Assembly (NCBI GenBank): GCA_947084925.1
Contig: CAMTUJ010000001.1
Span: forward strand, 1 to 58,774
Direction of reading: 5' to 3'
DNA from: JAGPUQ01 sp947084925
GTDB lineage: Bacteria; Pseudomonadota; Gammaproteobacteria; Pseudomonadales; Porticoccaceae
Length of the DNA: 58,774 bases
The notes beneath the pieces were generated by a model, which saw only the letters and a program-made list of their open reading frames with translations, was not told the origin of the DNA and ran no database searches. Positions 50,592 through 58,231 of this stretch are shown here, in pieces. Position numbers and translations under genes: made by a program. Positions within the stretch are counted from its first letter, which is position 1; every line of letters begins with the position of its first letter.

Positions 50592-51848
50592 ATGAAGTTC
50601 ACCTGGTTCAATCTGATGCCATGGCCGCATCTGCCCGCGGATTTCCGCAAGAAACACCGCTCGGTGTGGGTGGATATCGACGCCAAGCTGTACGACCCGG
50701 TCAAGGGTCACGATGTCTACAACCAGTATCTCGACATGCTGGAATACGCCGACGCGATGGGCTACGACGGCATCGGCGTCAACGAACACCACCAGAACGC
50801 CTACGGCCTGATGCCGTCACCGAACATCATGGCGGCCGCCATTTCGCGCCGCGCGCTCAATGCCGCCGTGGTGGTGCTGGGCAATTCGCTGTCGCTGTAC
50901 AACCCGCCGATTCGCGTCGCCGAAGAATTCGCGATGCTCGACGTCATCACCGGCGGGCGGCTGGTGGCGGGTTTCCCGGTCGGCACCTCGATGGACACCA
51001 ACTTCTGCTACGGCGACATTCCGGCACTGACCCGCGAGCGCTATCAGGAAGCCCACGACCTGATCCGCAAGGCCTGGCGCGAGACCGAACCCTTCGCCTG
51101 GAACGGCCGCTACACCAAGCTGCGCCACGTCAACACCTGGCCCAAGCCGATCCAGAACCCGCCGCCCATTCACATCCCCGGCGGCGGCTCGGTGGAGACC
51201 TACGACTTCTGTCTCGACAACGTCTATTCCTATTCGTACCTGAGCTTTTCCGGCTACATCCGCGCCAAGGCGCTGTTGCAGGGCTACTGGGATCGTCTCG
51301 CCGAACGCAACGAACCCGATGCCTCGCCCTATCGCGCCGGCTTCGCGCAGACCATCTGCGTCGCCGAAACCGATGCCCAGGCGGAAGAGCTCTACTCCGA
51401 GCACGTCAATTATTTCTTCAACCGCTGCCTGCACATCGCCCCCGGCTTTGCCGATGCGCCGGGCTATCGCACCATCAAGACCATCAAATCCGGCGCGCTG
51501 TCGCAGTTCTCGCCGAATTTCGAGGAAGCCGCCCACATGTCGTGGAAGGATCTGGTCGAGGGCGGCTTCATCATCGCCGGCAGCCCCGACACCGTGCGCG
51601 AGCGCATGGAGGATCTGATCAAGGGCCTGCGCGTCGGCAACATCTTCTGCCTGATGCACGTCGGCGACATGCCGCTCGAAAAAACCAAATACTCGACGCG
51701 GCTGTTCGCCGAAAAAGTCATGCCCAGGCTGCGCAACATGTGGCCGGAATACGACAACGACACCCGCTTCTGGTGCCAGCCATTGGCGAAGCGCGCCACC
51801 CCCGGCCCCGTGTCCGACTACAACGCCGCCATCGGAGGCAACCGCTGA
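50592..51848 (+). CDS. LLM-class flavin-dependent monooxygenase
   Basis: This 418-residue luciferase-like (TIM-barrel) oxidoreductase uses reduced FMN. Signatures are GYDGIGVNEHHQNAYGLMP, the GNSLSLYNPPIRVAEEFAMLD strand and DVITGGRLVAGFPVG, with PIHIPGGGSVETYDF and the late GGFIIAGSPDTVRERMEDL. The stop overlaps the ATG of an alpha/beta hydrolase (TGATG), so the two are translationally coupled. A likely scheme is Baeyer-Villiger or epoxidising oxygenation followed by ester or lactone hydrolysis, but the substrate is unknown. It interrupts the usual ridA-recG neighbourhood. Confidence 0.88.
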   Translation: MKFTWFNLMPWPHLPADFRKKHRSVWVDIDAKLYDPVKGHDVYNQYLDMLEYADAMGYDGIGVNEHHQNAYGLMPSPNIMAAAISRRALNAAVVVLGNSLSLYNPPIRVAEEFAMLDVITGGRLVAGFPVGTSMDTNFCYGDIPALTRERYQEAHDLIRKAWRETEPFAWNGRYTKLRHVNTWPKPIQNPPPIHIPGGGSVETYDFCLDNVYSYSYLSFSGYIRAKALLQGYWDRLAERNEPDASPYRAGFAQTICVAETDAQAEELYSEHVNYFFNRCLHIAPGFADAPGYRTIKTIKSGALSQFSPNFEEAAHMSWKDLVEGGFIIAGSPDTVRERMEDLIKGLRVGNIFCLMHVGDMPLEKTKYSTRLFAEKVMPRLRNMWPEYDNDTRFWCQPLAKRATPGPVSDYNAAIGGNR

Positions 51849-52633
51849 TGACTGCCCTCTGCCTGAACAAAATCAAAACCCATCACGCCGTGGTCGATGT
51901 ACTGAGCGGCGGCAACGGCCCGGATCTGTTTTTCCTCCACGGCGCCGGCGGCGTCACCGCCGAAGATCCCTTTTTGACAGCGCTCGCGCAAAAGTACCGC
52001 GTGCATGCACCCCTGGTGCCGGGTTACGGCGCGTCGGACGAGTGCGAGAGCATTCGCACCATGCTCGATTTCACGCTGCACAGTTACGATGTGATGGACG
52101 CGCTCGGCCTGCGCAAACCCATCGTCGTCGGTCATTCCATGGGCGGCATGATGGCGGCGGAAATGGCGGCCATCGCGCCCCACGACATCGACCGCCTGTG
52201 CCTGTTGTGCCCGGCGGGGCTGTGGCTGGATGAATATCCGATGCCCGACATCTTCTCGATGGTGCCCTACGAACTACCCGCCGTGCTGTTTCACGACGTT
52301 GAAGCCGGCGCCGCCATGATGACCGCGGGCGCGGATTTCTCCGATCTCACTTTCCTGCAGAACTTCCTGGTGCAGAACGCCCGCCAGCTCGGCATGGCCG
52401 GCAAGATCCTGTTCCCGATCGCGGATCGCGGCCTGAGCGAACGCCTCTACCGCATCCGGGCGAAAACCCTGCTGGTGTGGGGCGCGTCCGATCGCCTGAC
52501 GCCGCTGCCCTATGGCGAAGCTTTCAAAAAAGGCATCGCTGGCTGTGAATTGATCGTGATCGAAAAGGCCGGCCATATGCTGCCGCTGGAGCAGACCGAT
52601 GCGGTGATTCGCGCGATCGACCGCCTGGGGTGA
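51848..52633 (+). CDS. Alpha/beta hydrolase coupled to the LLM monooxygenase
   Basis: This is a 261-residue alpha/beta-hydrolase fold enzyme. The oxyanion motif is FFLHGAGGVTAED (about 28-40), the nucleophile elbow VVGHSMGGMMAAEMA (Ser about 98), the acid in WGASDRLTPLP (about 217) and the His in EKAGHMLPLEQ (about 242). The catalytic triad is therefore complete. It starts inside the stop of the monooxygenase gene. A strong hairpin follows at 52646-52677. It resembles meta-cleavage or lactone hydrolases; specificity cannot be read from sequence. Confidence 0.9.
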   Translation: MTALCLNKIKTHHAVVDVLSGGNGPDLFFLHGAGGVTAEDPFLTALAQKYRVHAPLVPGYGASDECESIRTMLDFTLHSYDVMDALGLRKPIVVGHSMGGMMAAEMAAIAPHDIDRLCLLCPAGLWLDEYPMPDIFSMVPYELPAVLFHDVEAGAAMMTAGADFSDLTFLQNFLVQNARQLGMAGKILFPIADRGLSERLYRIRAKTLLVWGASDRLTPLPYGEAFKKGIAGCELIVIEKAGHMLPLEQTDAVIRAIDRLG

Positions 52634-52645
52634 TCGATGCCGGGC

Positions 52646-52677
52646 GTGCCGGTGGGAGGCGCTGTCCCCACCGGCAC
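52646..52677 (+). terminator. Hairpin after the monooxygenase-hydrolase pair
   Basis: A perfect 11-bp stem, GTGCCGGTGGG (52646-52656) with CCCACCGGCAC (52667-52677), has a 10-base loop 13 bp after the hydrolase stop. No T-tract follows, so termination may need a factor. Confidence 0.6.
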
Positions 52678-52768
52678 TGATCACGGATTGCGTTCAAGCC
52701 TTCATTTCTTGGCGAGGGCACAGCCCTGGTTTTCCAATGCGGCGGCAAGAGCCTGCTAAAGTCGCCGC

Positions 52769-54871
52769 ATGACTGCCGACGCTGCCCAGCCCGCCCATCA
52801 ACTGCCCATCACCAGCCTGCGCGGCGTGGGCGCGCACTTGCGCGACCGGCTGGCGCGGATCGGCATCCACAGCGTTCAGGATCTGCTGTTCCACCTGCCG
52901 ACCCGCTACCTCGACCGCACCCGCATCACTCCCATCGCCGCGTTGCGGCAGCTCGCCGAAGTGGTGCTCGAAGGCGAGGTGCTGGGCGCCGATATCGTCC
53001 AGGGCCGCCGGCGCAGCCTGATCTGCAAGCTCGGTGACCGCTCCGGCGTTGTCACGCTGCGGTTTTTTCATTTCTCCGCGAGCCAGCGCAATGCCCTGAC
53101 ACGCGGCACGCGCCTGCGCTGCTACGGCGAGGTGCGCCTCGGCCCGGCGGGCCTGGAGCTGTACCACCCCGAATACCATGTGCTCGACAGCGCCGCGCCC
53201 GCGCCGCTGGAACAAGCGCTGACCCCGGTCTATCCCGCCGGCGAAGGCGTGACCCAGCCGCGGCTGCGGCAGCTCATGACCCAGGCGCTCGCCCTCGCCG
53301 GCGCGGCCGATGGTCCGCACCGCGCGCTGCTCCGCGACTGGCTGCCGGCGGCGGTGCGCCCGGATCTGCCGCCGCTCGCGGACGCGGTGCGCTACCTGCA
53401 CGCGCCGCCGCCGGACGCACCCCTCGATCTGCTGCTGCGCGGCGAACACCCCGCCCAGCGACGCCTGGCGTTCGAGGAGCTGCTGGCCCACCATCTGAGC
53501 CTGCAACAGTTGCGCGCGCGGGTGCGCAGCCAGCGCGCGCCGATACTGAAAGCACCCGCGGAGCTGGAGCGGCGCTTTCTCGACAGCCTGCCCTTCAGGC
53601 TGACCGGCGCGCAGCAGCGCGTGTGCCGCGAGATCGCCGCCGACCTCGCCCAGCCCGTGCCCATGCTGCGCCTGCTCCAGGGCGATGTCGGCTCCGGCAA
53701 GACCGCCGTTGCCGCCCACGCGGTGATGCAGGCGGTGGGCGCCGGCTTTCAGGCAGCCCTGATGGCACCCACCGAGATCCTCGCCGAGCAGCACCGCGAC
53801 ACCCTCGAACACTGGCTGCGCCCGCTCGACATCCACAGCGCCTGGCTGACCGGCAAGCTCAAGGGCCGCGCGCGCGCCGTGCAACTGGCGGCCATCGCCG
53901 ACGGCAGCGCCCGGCTCGCCATCGGCACCCATGCGCTGTTCCAGGACGAGGTGACCTTTGCCCGCCTCGGCCTCACCATCATCGACGAGCAGCACCGCTT
54001 CGGCGTCCATCAACGCCTCTCGCTGCGGGAGAAAGGCTGCGCGGGAACCATGCCGCACCAGTTGATCATGACCGCGACGCCCATCCCCCGCACCCTCGCG
54101 ATGATCGGCTATGCCGATCTCGACTATTCCGCCATCGACGAACTGCCGCCGGGCCGGCAACCCGTCAACACCGTCGCCATCGCCAACAGCCGTCGCGCCG
54201 AGGTCATCGCGCGCATTCACGGCGCCTGTCGTGCGGGGCGTCAGGCCTACTGGGTCTGCACCCTGATCGAGGACTCCGAGGTACTCCAGGCCCAGGCCGC
54301 CGAAACCGCGGCCGCCGAACTGGCGCTGGCGCTGCCGGATTTGCGCATCGGACTGGTCCACGGCCGCATGAGGCCGGGCGACAAGGCCGCCGCCATGACG
54401 GCGTTCAAGGCCGGCGAGATCGATCTGCTGGTCGCGACTACCGTGATCGAAGTGGGGGTCGATGTCCCCAACGCGACCCTGATGGTGATCGAAAACCCGG
54501 AGCGCCTCGGCCTCGCGCAACTGCACCAGTTGCGCGGCCGGGTCGGACGCGGCCGCGCCGAGAGCCACTGCGTGCTGCTGTATGGCACTCCGCTGTCGCA
54601 GCACGCCCGCGAGCGCCTGCGCATCCTGCGCCAGAGCAATGACGGCTTCCTGATCGCGGAGCGCGACCTGCAACTGCGCGGCCCCGGCGAAGTGCTGGGC
54701 ACCCGTCAGACCGGCGACATCAATCTGCGCATCGCCGATTTGCAGCGCGACGCGGATCTGCTCGCCAGCGTCCAGCACGGCGCCGCGACCCTGATGGCCG
54801 GGTACCCGGAGGCGATCACGCCGCTGATTCAGCGCTGGCTCGGCCACGCAACCCGCTACGGGGAGGTTTGA
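52769..54871 (+). CDS. recG: ATP-dependent DNA helicase RecG
   Basis: This 700-residue helicase remodels stalled forks and D-loops. The N-terminal wedge/OB domain includes the GVGAHLRDRLARIGIHSVQD region. Helicase motifs are GDVGSGKTAVAA (Walker A, about 305), the MAPTEILAEQH motif Ia, DEQHRFGVHQR (motif II, about 404), MTATPIPRTLAM (motif III) and QLRGRVGRG (motif VI). Length fits the family. No strong ribosome site precedes ATG 52769. Confidence 0.97.
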   Translation: MTADAAQPAHQLPITSLRGVGAHLRDRLARIGIHSVQDLLFHLPTRYLDRTRITPIAALRQLAEVVLEGEVLGADIVQGRRRSLICKLGDRSGVVTLRFFHFSASQRNALTRGTRLRCYGEVRLGPAGLELYHPEYHVLDSAAPAPLEQALTPVYPAGEGVTQPRLRQLMTQALALAGAADGPHRALLRDWLPAAVRPDLPPLADAVRYLHAPPPDAPLDLLLRGEHPAQRRLAFEELLAHHLSLQQLRARVRSQRAPILKAPAELERRFLDSLPFRLTGAQQRVCREIAADLAQPVPMLRLLQGDVGSGKTAVAAHAVMQAVGAGFQAALMAPTEILAEQHRDTLEHWLRPLDIHSAWLTGKLKGRARAVQLAAIADGSARLAIGTHALFQDEVTFARLGLTIIDEQHRFGVHQRLSLREKGCAGTMPHQLIMTATPIPRTLAMIGYADLDYSAIDELPPGRQPVNTVAIANSRRAEVIARIHGACRAGRQAYWVCTLIEDSEVLQAQAAETAAAELALALPDLRIGLVHGRMRPGDKAAAMTAFKAGEIDLLVATTVIEVGVDVPNATLMVIENPERLGLAQLHQLRGRVGRGRAESHCVLLYGTPLSQHARERLRILRQSNDGFLIAERDLQLRGPGEVLGTRQTGDINLRIADLQRDADLLASVQHGAATLMAGYPEAITPLIQRWLGHATRYGEV

Positions 54872-54955
54872 CGGCGGGGTGCGGGCGACGGACCATGATC
54901 GGAACCGGTACAGAACCCGATAACAAATTCCATAACAGACCAAAGAGGAATCCCC

Positions 54956-55924
54956 ATGAGCACCACTTCGCTCGGCCTGGTTCTCTCCACCGCCACCGCA
55001 GCGCCGGCACGGGAACTGGCGGCCATCGGCCAGCTCGCCGAAGCGCACGGCTTCGCCGCCGTACTGGTCAACGAGGGCCGCGGCGACGCGCTCGCCTGTG
55101 CCCAGGCCATTGCAGCGGTCACCCAGCGCGTCCAGGTCGGCACCAACATTGCCAACATCTATTACCGCCATCCTTTCCTCGCCGCGATGACGGCCGCCAC
55201 CATCGCCGAGCTCTCGGAAGGAAGGCTGGTGCTGGGGCTGGGCATGAGCCACCGGCAACTGTTGAAAGCCCAGGGGATCGAGATGAACAATCCCCGCGAT
55301 TATTTGCGCGACTACACCCGAAAAGTAAAACAGATCCTGGCAGGCGAAGATCGCAATCCCCTGTTCGCATCGCGTCCCTGCCCCTGGTCGGTGCCGGTGC
55401 TGGTGGCCGGGCTCACCGTGGAAAGCGCACAGGTGGCGGGCGAAGTGGCCGACGGACTGATGCCGTTTCTGGCGTCGCTGGATTACCTCAAGGTGCTGCT
55501 CAAATCCGCGCGGGAACGCGCGAGCGCGACCGGCCGCGATCCCGCGCAACTGGACTGCATCCTCAGCATCCCGACCTTCATGTCGCACAATCTCGGCGCC
55601 GCGATCTCGGCGGCCAAACACAACCTGGCATTTTTTGCACGTCTGCCCAACTACCGCTTGCAGTGGCGGCGCTGTGGTTTCGATGCCGAAATGGATGCGG
55701 TGACCGAGGCCTGGAAGACCGGCGACCGCCGCGCCGCCGCGGCCTGTATCAGCGAAAACATGGTGAACCAGATCTGTATCTACGGTTCACCGCAGATGTG
55801 CCGCTCGCAGCTCGCGGCGTTTCGCGCCGCCGGCGCACGGCTGCCGCTATTGGCGGTGAGCCCGGTCAACGATTCCGACCGGCTCGGCGCGACACGCACG
55901 GCGATCCTGCAGTTGGCGCCCTGA
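54956..55924 (+). CDS. Second LLM-class flavin-dependent oxidoreductase
   Basis: This 322-residue luciferase-like protein belongs to the F420/FMN-dependent group. Typical parts are AEAHGFAAVLVNEGRGDAL, QRVQVGTNIANIYYRHPFL and IAELSEGRLVLGLGMSHRQ, with the late ENMVNQICIYGSPQMCRSQL. Its sequence differs clearly from the monooxygenase at 50592, so it is not a tandem duplicate. AAAGAGGAA lies about 5 bp before ATG 54956. It ends just before a repeat copy. Substrate and cofactor (FMN or F420) are unknown. Confidence 0.88.
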   Translation: MSTTSLGLVLSTATAAPARELAAIGQLAEAHGFAAVLVNEGRGDALACAQAIAAVTQRVQVGTNIANIYYRHPFLAAMTAATIAELSEGRLVLGLGMSHRQLLKAQGIEMNNPRDYLRDYTRKVKQILAGEDRNPLFASRPCPWSVPVLVAGLTVESAQVAGEVADGLMPFLASLDYLKVLLKSARERASATGRDPAQLDCILSIPTFMSHNLGAAISAAKHNLAFFARLPNYRLQWRRCGFDAEMDAVTEAWKTGDRRAAAACISENMVNQICIYGSPQMCRSQLAAFRAAGARLPLLAVSPVNDSDRLGATRTAILQLAP

Positions 55925-55937
55925 GTTGTTTCCCTGA

Positions 55938-56077
55938 CAGGCTGCTGAAAACGTCGCGCGGCGGCCAGCCGCGCGGCGCAAAGCGCGCAGCAACCGGGGC
56001 GTATCAACTCGATAAGCGAGGGAACGAGTACCGCGCAACCCAGCAGATGGCGCGCGCAGCGGTTTTTGAGCAGCCGG
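55938..56077. repeat. MITE-like dispersed repeat, copy 2
   Basis: This copy matches copy 1 across about 140 bp, with shared blocks GTCGCG, TATCAACTCGATA, ACCGCGCAAC and CAGATGG. The terminal inverted repeat is imperfect: CAGGCTGCTGAAAAC at the left and GTTTTTGAGCAGCCGG at the right. Its left flank CCTGACAGGCT is identical to that of copy 3. Its right end touches the toxin stop codon at 56078. Confidence 0.78.
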
Positions 56078-56473
56078 TCAAGCCGCAGGGAGTGCGCGCG
56101 TGTGCTGCGGGAAGGCTTTCAACATTTTCCTGTCCATCGTCACGACCTTGATGCCAAGCTTCATGGCAACAGCGATGAACTCGCAGTCATACGCCGAACA
56201 TTCACTATCGCGCACCAATTCAAGTACGCGCCGGGAATCGACTTCATGCTCGTTTCCGGATAGCAGTGCCTCTGCCTCCAACTGCACCAGCAAAGCTTCG
56301 TCAAAGGTCAACGTTTTTCGCCGTACATACCCCGCAAGCAGATTTCTGAACTCGCTTCGCCAAAGAATCGGCGCGACCCATTCCGGATCACGCCTGAAGA
56401 GCGCGTCCGCCAGCGGACTATGCTCATAGGGGAGAAACAGACAGGCGAGTACATTCGTGTCCACCACTATCAC
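56078..56473 (-). CDS. PIN-domain toxin (VapC/FitB-like ribonuclease)
   Basis: This is a 131-residue PIN domain protein. Acidic residues expected for the metal site are Asp5 (MIVVDTNVLACLFL), Glu in RSEFRNLLAGY (about 41), and the later Asp in AYDCEFIAVAMKLG (about 95) and VTMDRKMLKAF (about 113). The family cleaves RNA; here the toxin would be held by the upstream antitoxin. ATG 56473 overlaps the antitoxin stop by four bases. The C-terminal stop codon abuts repeat copy 2, so the end of the protein may have been reshaped by that insertion. Confidence 0.9.
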   Translation of the reverse strand: MIVVDTNVLACLFLPYEHSPLADALFRRDPEWVAPILWRSEFRNLLAGYVRRKTLTFDEALLVQLEAEALLSGNEHEVDSRRVLELVRDSECSAYDCEFIAVAMKLGIKVVTMDRKMLKAFPQHTRALPAA

Positions 56474-56715
56474 ATGCGACCTTCGCTTTTCAGTGCGTCG
56501 ATATCTTTGGCTTTGAACTTGCCTTGCGGCATTGATGCGCGAAGCGCCTGTACCCGGGCGAGTCGGTCAACTGGAGAAACCTTGTCCGGAATCAACACTG
56601 ACTCCAGACATACGATTGCCTCGCTGTTCAGACTGCGCCGGTGTGCAATAGCGGCCGCTTTGAGGCGCTCGTACACTTCATCAGGAATGCTCTTCAAAGT
56701 GAGTGTCGTCGGCAT
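56470..56715 (-). CDS. Ribbon-helix-helix antitoxin (FitA/VapB-like)
   Basis: This 81-residue antitoxin has an N-terminal ribbon-helix-helix DNA-binding domain (MPTTLTLKSIPDEVYERLKA, then HRRSLNSEAIVCLE). A C-terminal toxin-binding tail follows, ending in KDIDALKSEGRM. ATG 56715 has GGAG about 6 bp upstream; an ATG 12 bases further up is possible. First gene of an operon with the PIN toxin. It probably represses its own promoter, located in the roughly 65 bp before repeat copy 3. Confidence 0.88.
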   Translation of the reverse strand: MPTTLTLKSIPDEVYERLKAAAIAHRRSLNSEAIVCLESVLIPDKVSPVDRLARVQALRASMPQGKFKAKDIDALKSEGRM

Positions 56716-56781
56716 CGCTGGCTCCAAAAGTAACCATTCTGGTTTCGCAAGGGGGCGTTGTCAAGCCAAGCTGTCGCCTGA

Positions 56782-56913
56782 CAGGCTCATGAAACACGTC
56801 GCGAGGCGGCCAGCAGCGAGGCGCGCAGTGAGCGAGATGTATCAACTCGATAATGAAAGGAGCGGGTACCGCGCAACGCAGAAGATGGCGCCCCCCAGCG
56901 TAGATTTTGGCGC
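56782..56913. repeat. MITE-like dispersed repeat, degenerate copy 3
   Basis: This is a diverged copy of the 140-bp element. It shares GTCGCGAGGCGGCCAGC, TATCAACTCGATAATGA and GGTACCGCGCAACGCAG with the others. The left end reads CAGGCTCATGAAAC and the right terminal repeat is no longer recognisable. With copy 2 it brackets the toxin-antitoxin operon, both in the same orientation. Confidence 0.7.
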
Positions 56914-57318
56914 GAAGAGCAGCATTGGCACTCCCCGGGTGACCGGGTTACGCTGCAACGCATTGAGTGAAAGCGGATTGCCGGTCGGCGAGGCGTCGGC
57001 AACGGGTCGGAGACTGAATCACTCGCGTCTGATTCCATTGATACGAATGCGTTGGCGCAATTGCAGCGCCGAGCATCATTTGCCTCCGGTATCGCCAACG
57101 GCTACAGTTGGGCGATGGAAACAGGGAACGTCGTCTGGCATGCCGCTATCAACCGCAGTTTGTTCAGTTTCGACCCAGCCAGGCTGCACTCAGCCTGTCT
57201 GGGTCATTGCCTTGGGTCATTGCCCATCGACGCCCGCCGGCTCGACCAGCGAGCCGGGCGGCATTGGCTTCCGAATATTCACGAAGGTCGGATCGTTTGG
57301 TCTCGGATGCGACAATGC
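56914..57318. other. Gene-free stretch with short repeats
   Basis: No convincing gene is present. It holds a hairpin AGGCTG/CAGCCT at 57181-57196, a direct repeat GGGTCATTGCC at 57201-57211 and 57214-57224, and a hairpin CCGGCTCG-ACCAG-CGAGCCGG at 57237-57257. Open frames here have no ribosome sites or recognisable content. It looks like decayed mobile DNA. Confidence 0.6.
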
Positions 57319-57428
57319 GAGAACAGACCCCGGTGCCGCGCTGACCCCGTGGATCCGCGAGAACTGACCCCGTGGATCCGGGGGTGCCGTCCGAGAACAG
57401 ACCCCGGTGCCGCGGACCCCGGTGCCGG
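57319..57428. repeat. Nested short direct repeats
   Basis: A 22-bp block (GAGAACAGACCCCGGTGCCG plus CG) occurs at 57319-57340 and again at 57393-57414. A 17-bp block, CTGACCCCGTGGATCCG, occurs at 57341-57357 and 57364-57380. GACCCCGGTGCCG is then repeated once more to 57427. The array runs directly into the transposase remnant. Confidence 0.8.
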
Positions 57429-57539
57429 GTGCGCAACGCCGTGTTTGAATACATCGAGACGGACTACAATCGAACCCGCCGACACAGCGCCAACGGCAAC
57501 ATCAGCCCGGAAGCGTTTGAGGCACAACAAGCCGCTTAG
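57429..57539 (+). pseudogene. IS3-family transposase C-terminal remnant
   Basis: The frame reads VRNAVFEYIETDYNRTRRHS followed by ISPEAFEAQQAA and a TAG stop, 36 residues. This is the end of the integrase core of IS3-type transposases, where NRxRRHSxxGxxSPxxFE is conserved. The rest of the gene and the IS ends are missing, replaced upstream by the nested repeats. The element is dead. Confidence 0.85.
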
Positions 57540-57596
57540 CGGCGTGTCCGTTGTTGGTGGGTAAGATCACTGACGGGCCGCGGCCTGAGCTCAAAC

Positions 57597-57603
57597 GTTA
57601 GGT
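57597..57603 (+). other. Integron R' core site (GTTAGGT) starting the first cassette
   Basis: GTTAGGT fits the GTTRRRY consensus cut by integron integrases. The preceding GCCTGAGCTCAAAC resembles the inner arm of an attC site, but no matching RYYYAAC partner is seen upstream before the IS3 remnant, so only half a site seems to remain. AGG here also lies 7 bp from the next ATG. Confidence 0.6.
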
Positions 57604-57609
57604 GCTCTC

Positions 57610-58137
57610 ATGAATAAGCCAACCACCACAAATTTTGTATTGCGCCCTGGTGTAACCAATCCATCGCTTTGGCACCCTGAACGCCCACCAAAAGCACAAT
57701 GGGACAAAATCCGAAAGGTGGTATTGGAGCGAGATAACCACACATGCATTTCATGTGGGCATCGCGCATTGAGATACATGAATGTCCACCACATCGAAGA
57801 CAGCGGAGAGAATGTCCCAGAAAACCTTGTCACTATGTGCGTCGCATGCCACGCCGTGCTGCATATCGGAAGAAATCTTGACCTTAAAGTCATTGAAATA
57901 TGGAAATCTCCATTTTCACAGATCGAAATAGTTCAAAAAACCAGGGCTGCCGTACAGAAAGGTCTTGCTCTTGCAGATATAAACAAACAGTTCAAGTTCA
58001 AAAAAGGTCCACACTCTCCTGACTCCCTGCTTTATGCAAACGAGTTAGTCCATGAAATCGGTCAGGAACCACGGGGCTATTTGGCTGAGCCGCTGTGCGC
58101 AGTTTTTGTAAATCTGAATCGGTGGCAAATTGAATAA
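57610..58137 (+). CDS. HNH endonuclease-like protein in an integron cassette
   Basis: This is a 175-residue protein with an HNH nuclease domain at about residues 25-85. Zinc Cys pairs are CISC (about 46-49) and CVAC (about 78-81), catalytic HH lies in MNVHHIED (about 60) and Asn in ENLVTMC. The C-terminal part (90-175) is unique and contains a KKGPHSPDSLLYANEL stretch. The gene is AT-rich compared with the chromosome. It fills the space between two integron core sites, with almost no leader, as expected for a gene cassette. It may act in defence or be a decayed homing-type nuclease; neither can be shown here. Confidence 0.88.
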   Translation: MNKPTTTNFVLRPGVTNPSLWHPERPPKAQWDKIRKVVLERDNHTCISCGHRALRYMNVHHIEDSGENVPENLVTMCVACHAVLHIGRNLDLKVIEIWKSPFSQIEIVQKTRAAVQKGLALADINKQFKFKKGPHSPDSLLYANELVHEIGQEPRGYLAEPLCAVFVNLNRWQIE

Positions 58138-58140
58138 CGC

Positions 58141-58211
58141 ACCTAACCATTCAATCAGCCGGACCGTCAAAAATCTGCGCTTTTGCCGTCCGGTTATTTA
58201 TAGCGTTGGGC
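58141..58211 (+). other. attC recombination site of an integron cassette
   Basis: A 71-bp imperfect palindrome follows the HNH stop by 3 bases. The outer cores are ACCTAAC (R'', 58141-58147) and GTTGGGC (R', 58205-58211), which fit RYYYAAC and GTTRRRY. The inner arms CCGGAC (58159-58164) and GTCCGG (58188-58193) pair, followed by CAAAA and TTTTG with an offset bulge, then a short terminal loop. This matches the folded single-strand attC structure. Confidence 0.85.
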
Positions 58212-58231
58212 ATTTAACAAAGGAGAAGTGC

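Noticed and set aside
52694..55621. A 975-codon open frame antisense to recG and the second LLM gene
   Set aside because: Shadow frame of high-GC coding DNA; the sense strand carries intact RecG motifs.
56420..57564. Plus-strand open frames over the antitoxin, repeat 3 and nested repeats
   Set aside because: They span repeats and antisense of the antitoxin, have no ribosome site and no recognisable content.
55938..57600. Search for an integron integrase or attI upstream of the cassettes
   Set aside because: The region holds only the TA pair, repeats and an IS3 remnant; no tyrosine recombinase frame is present.
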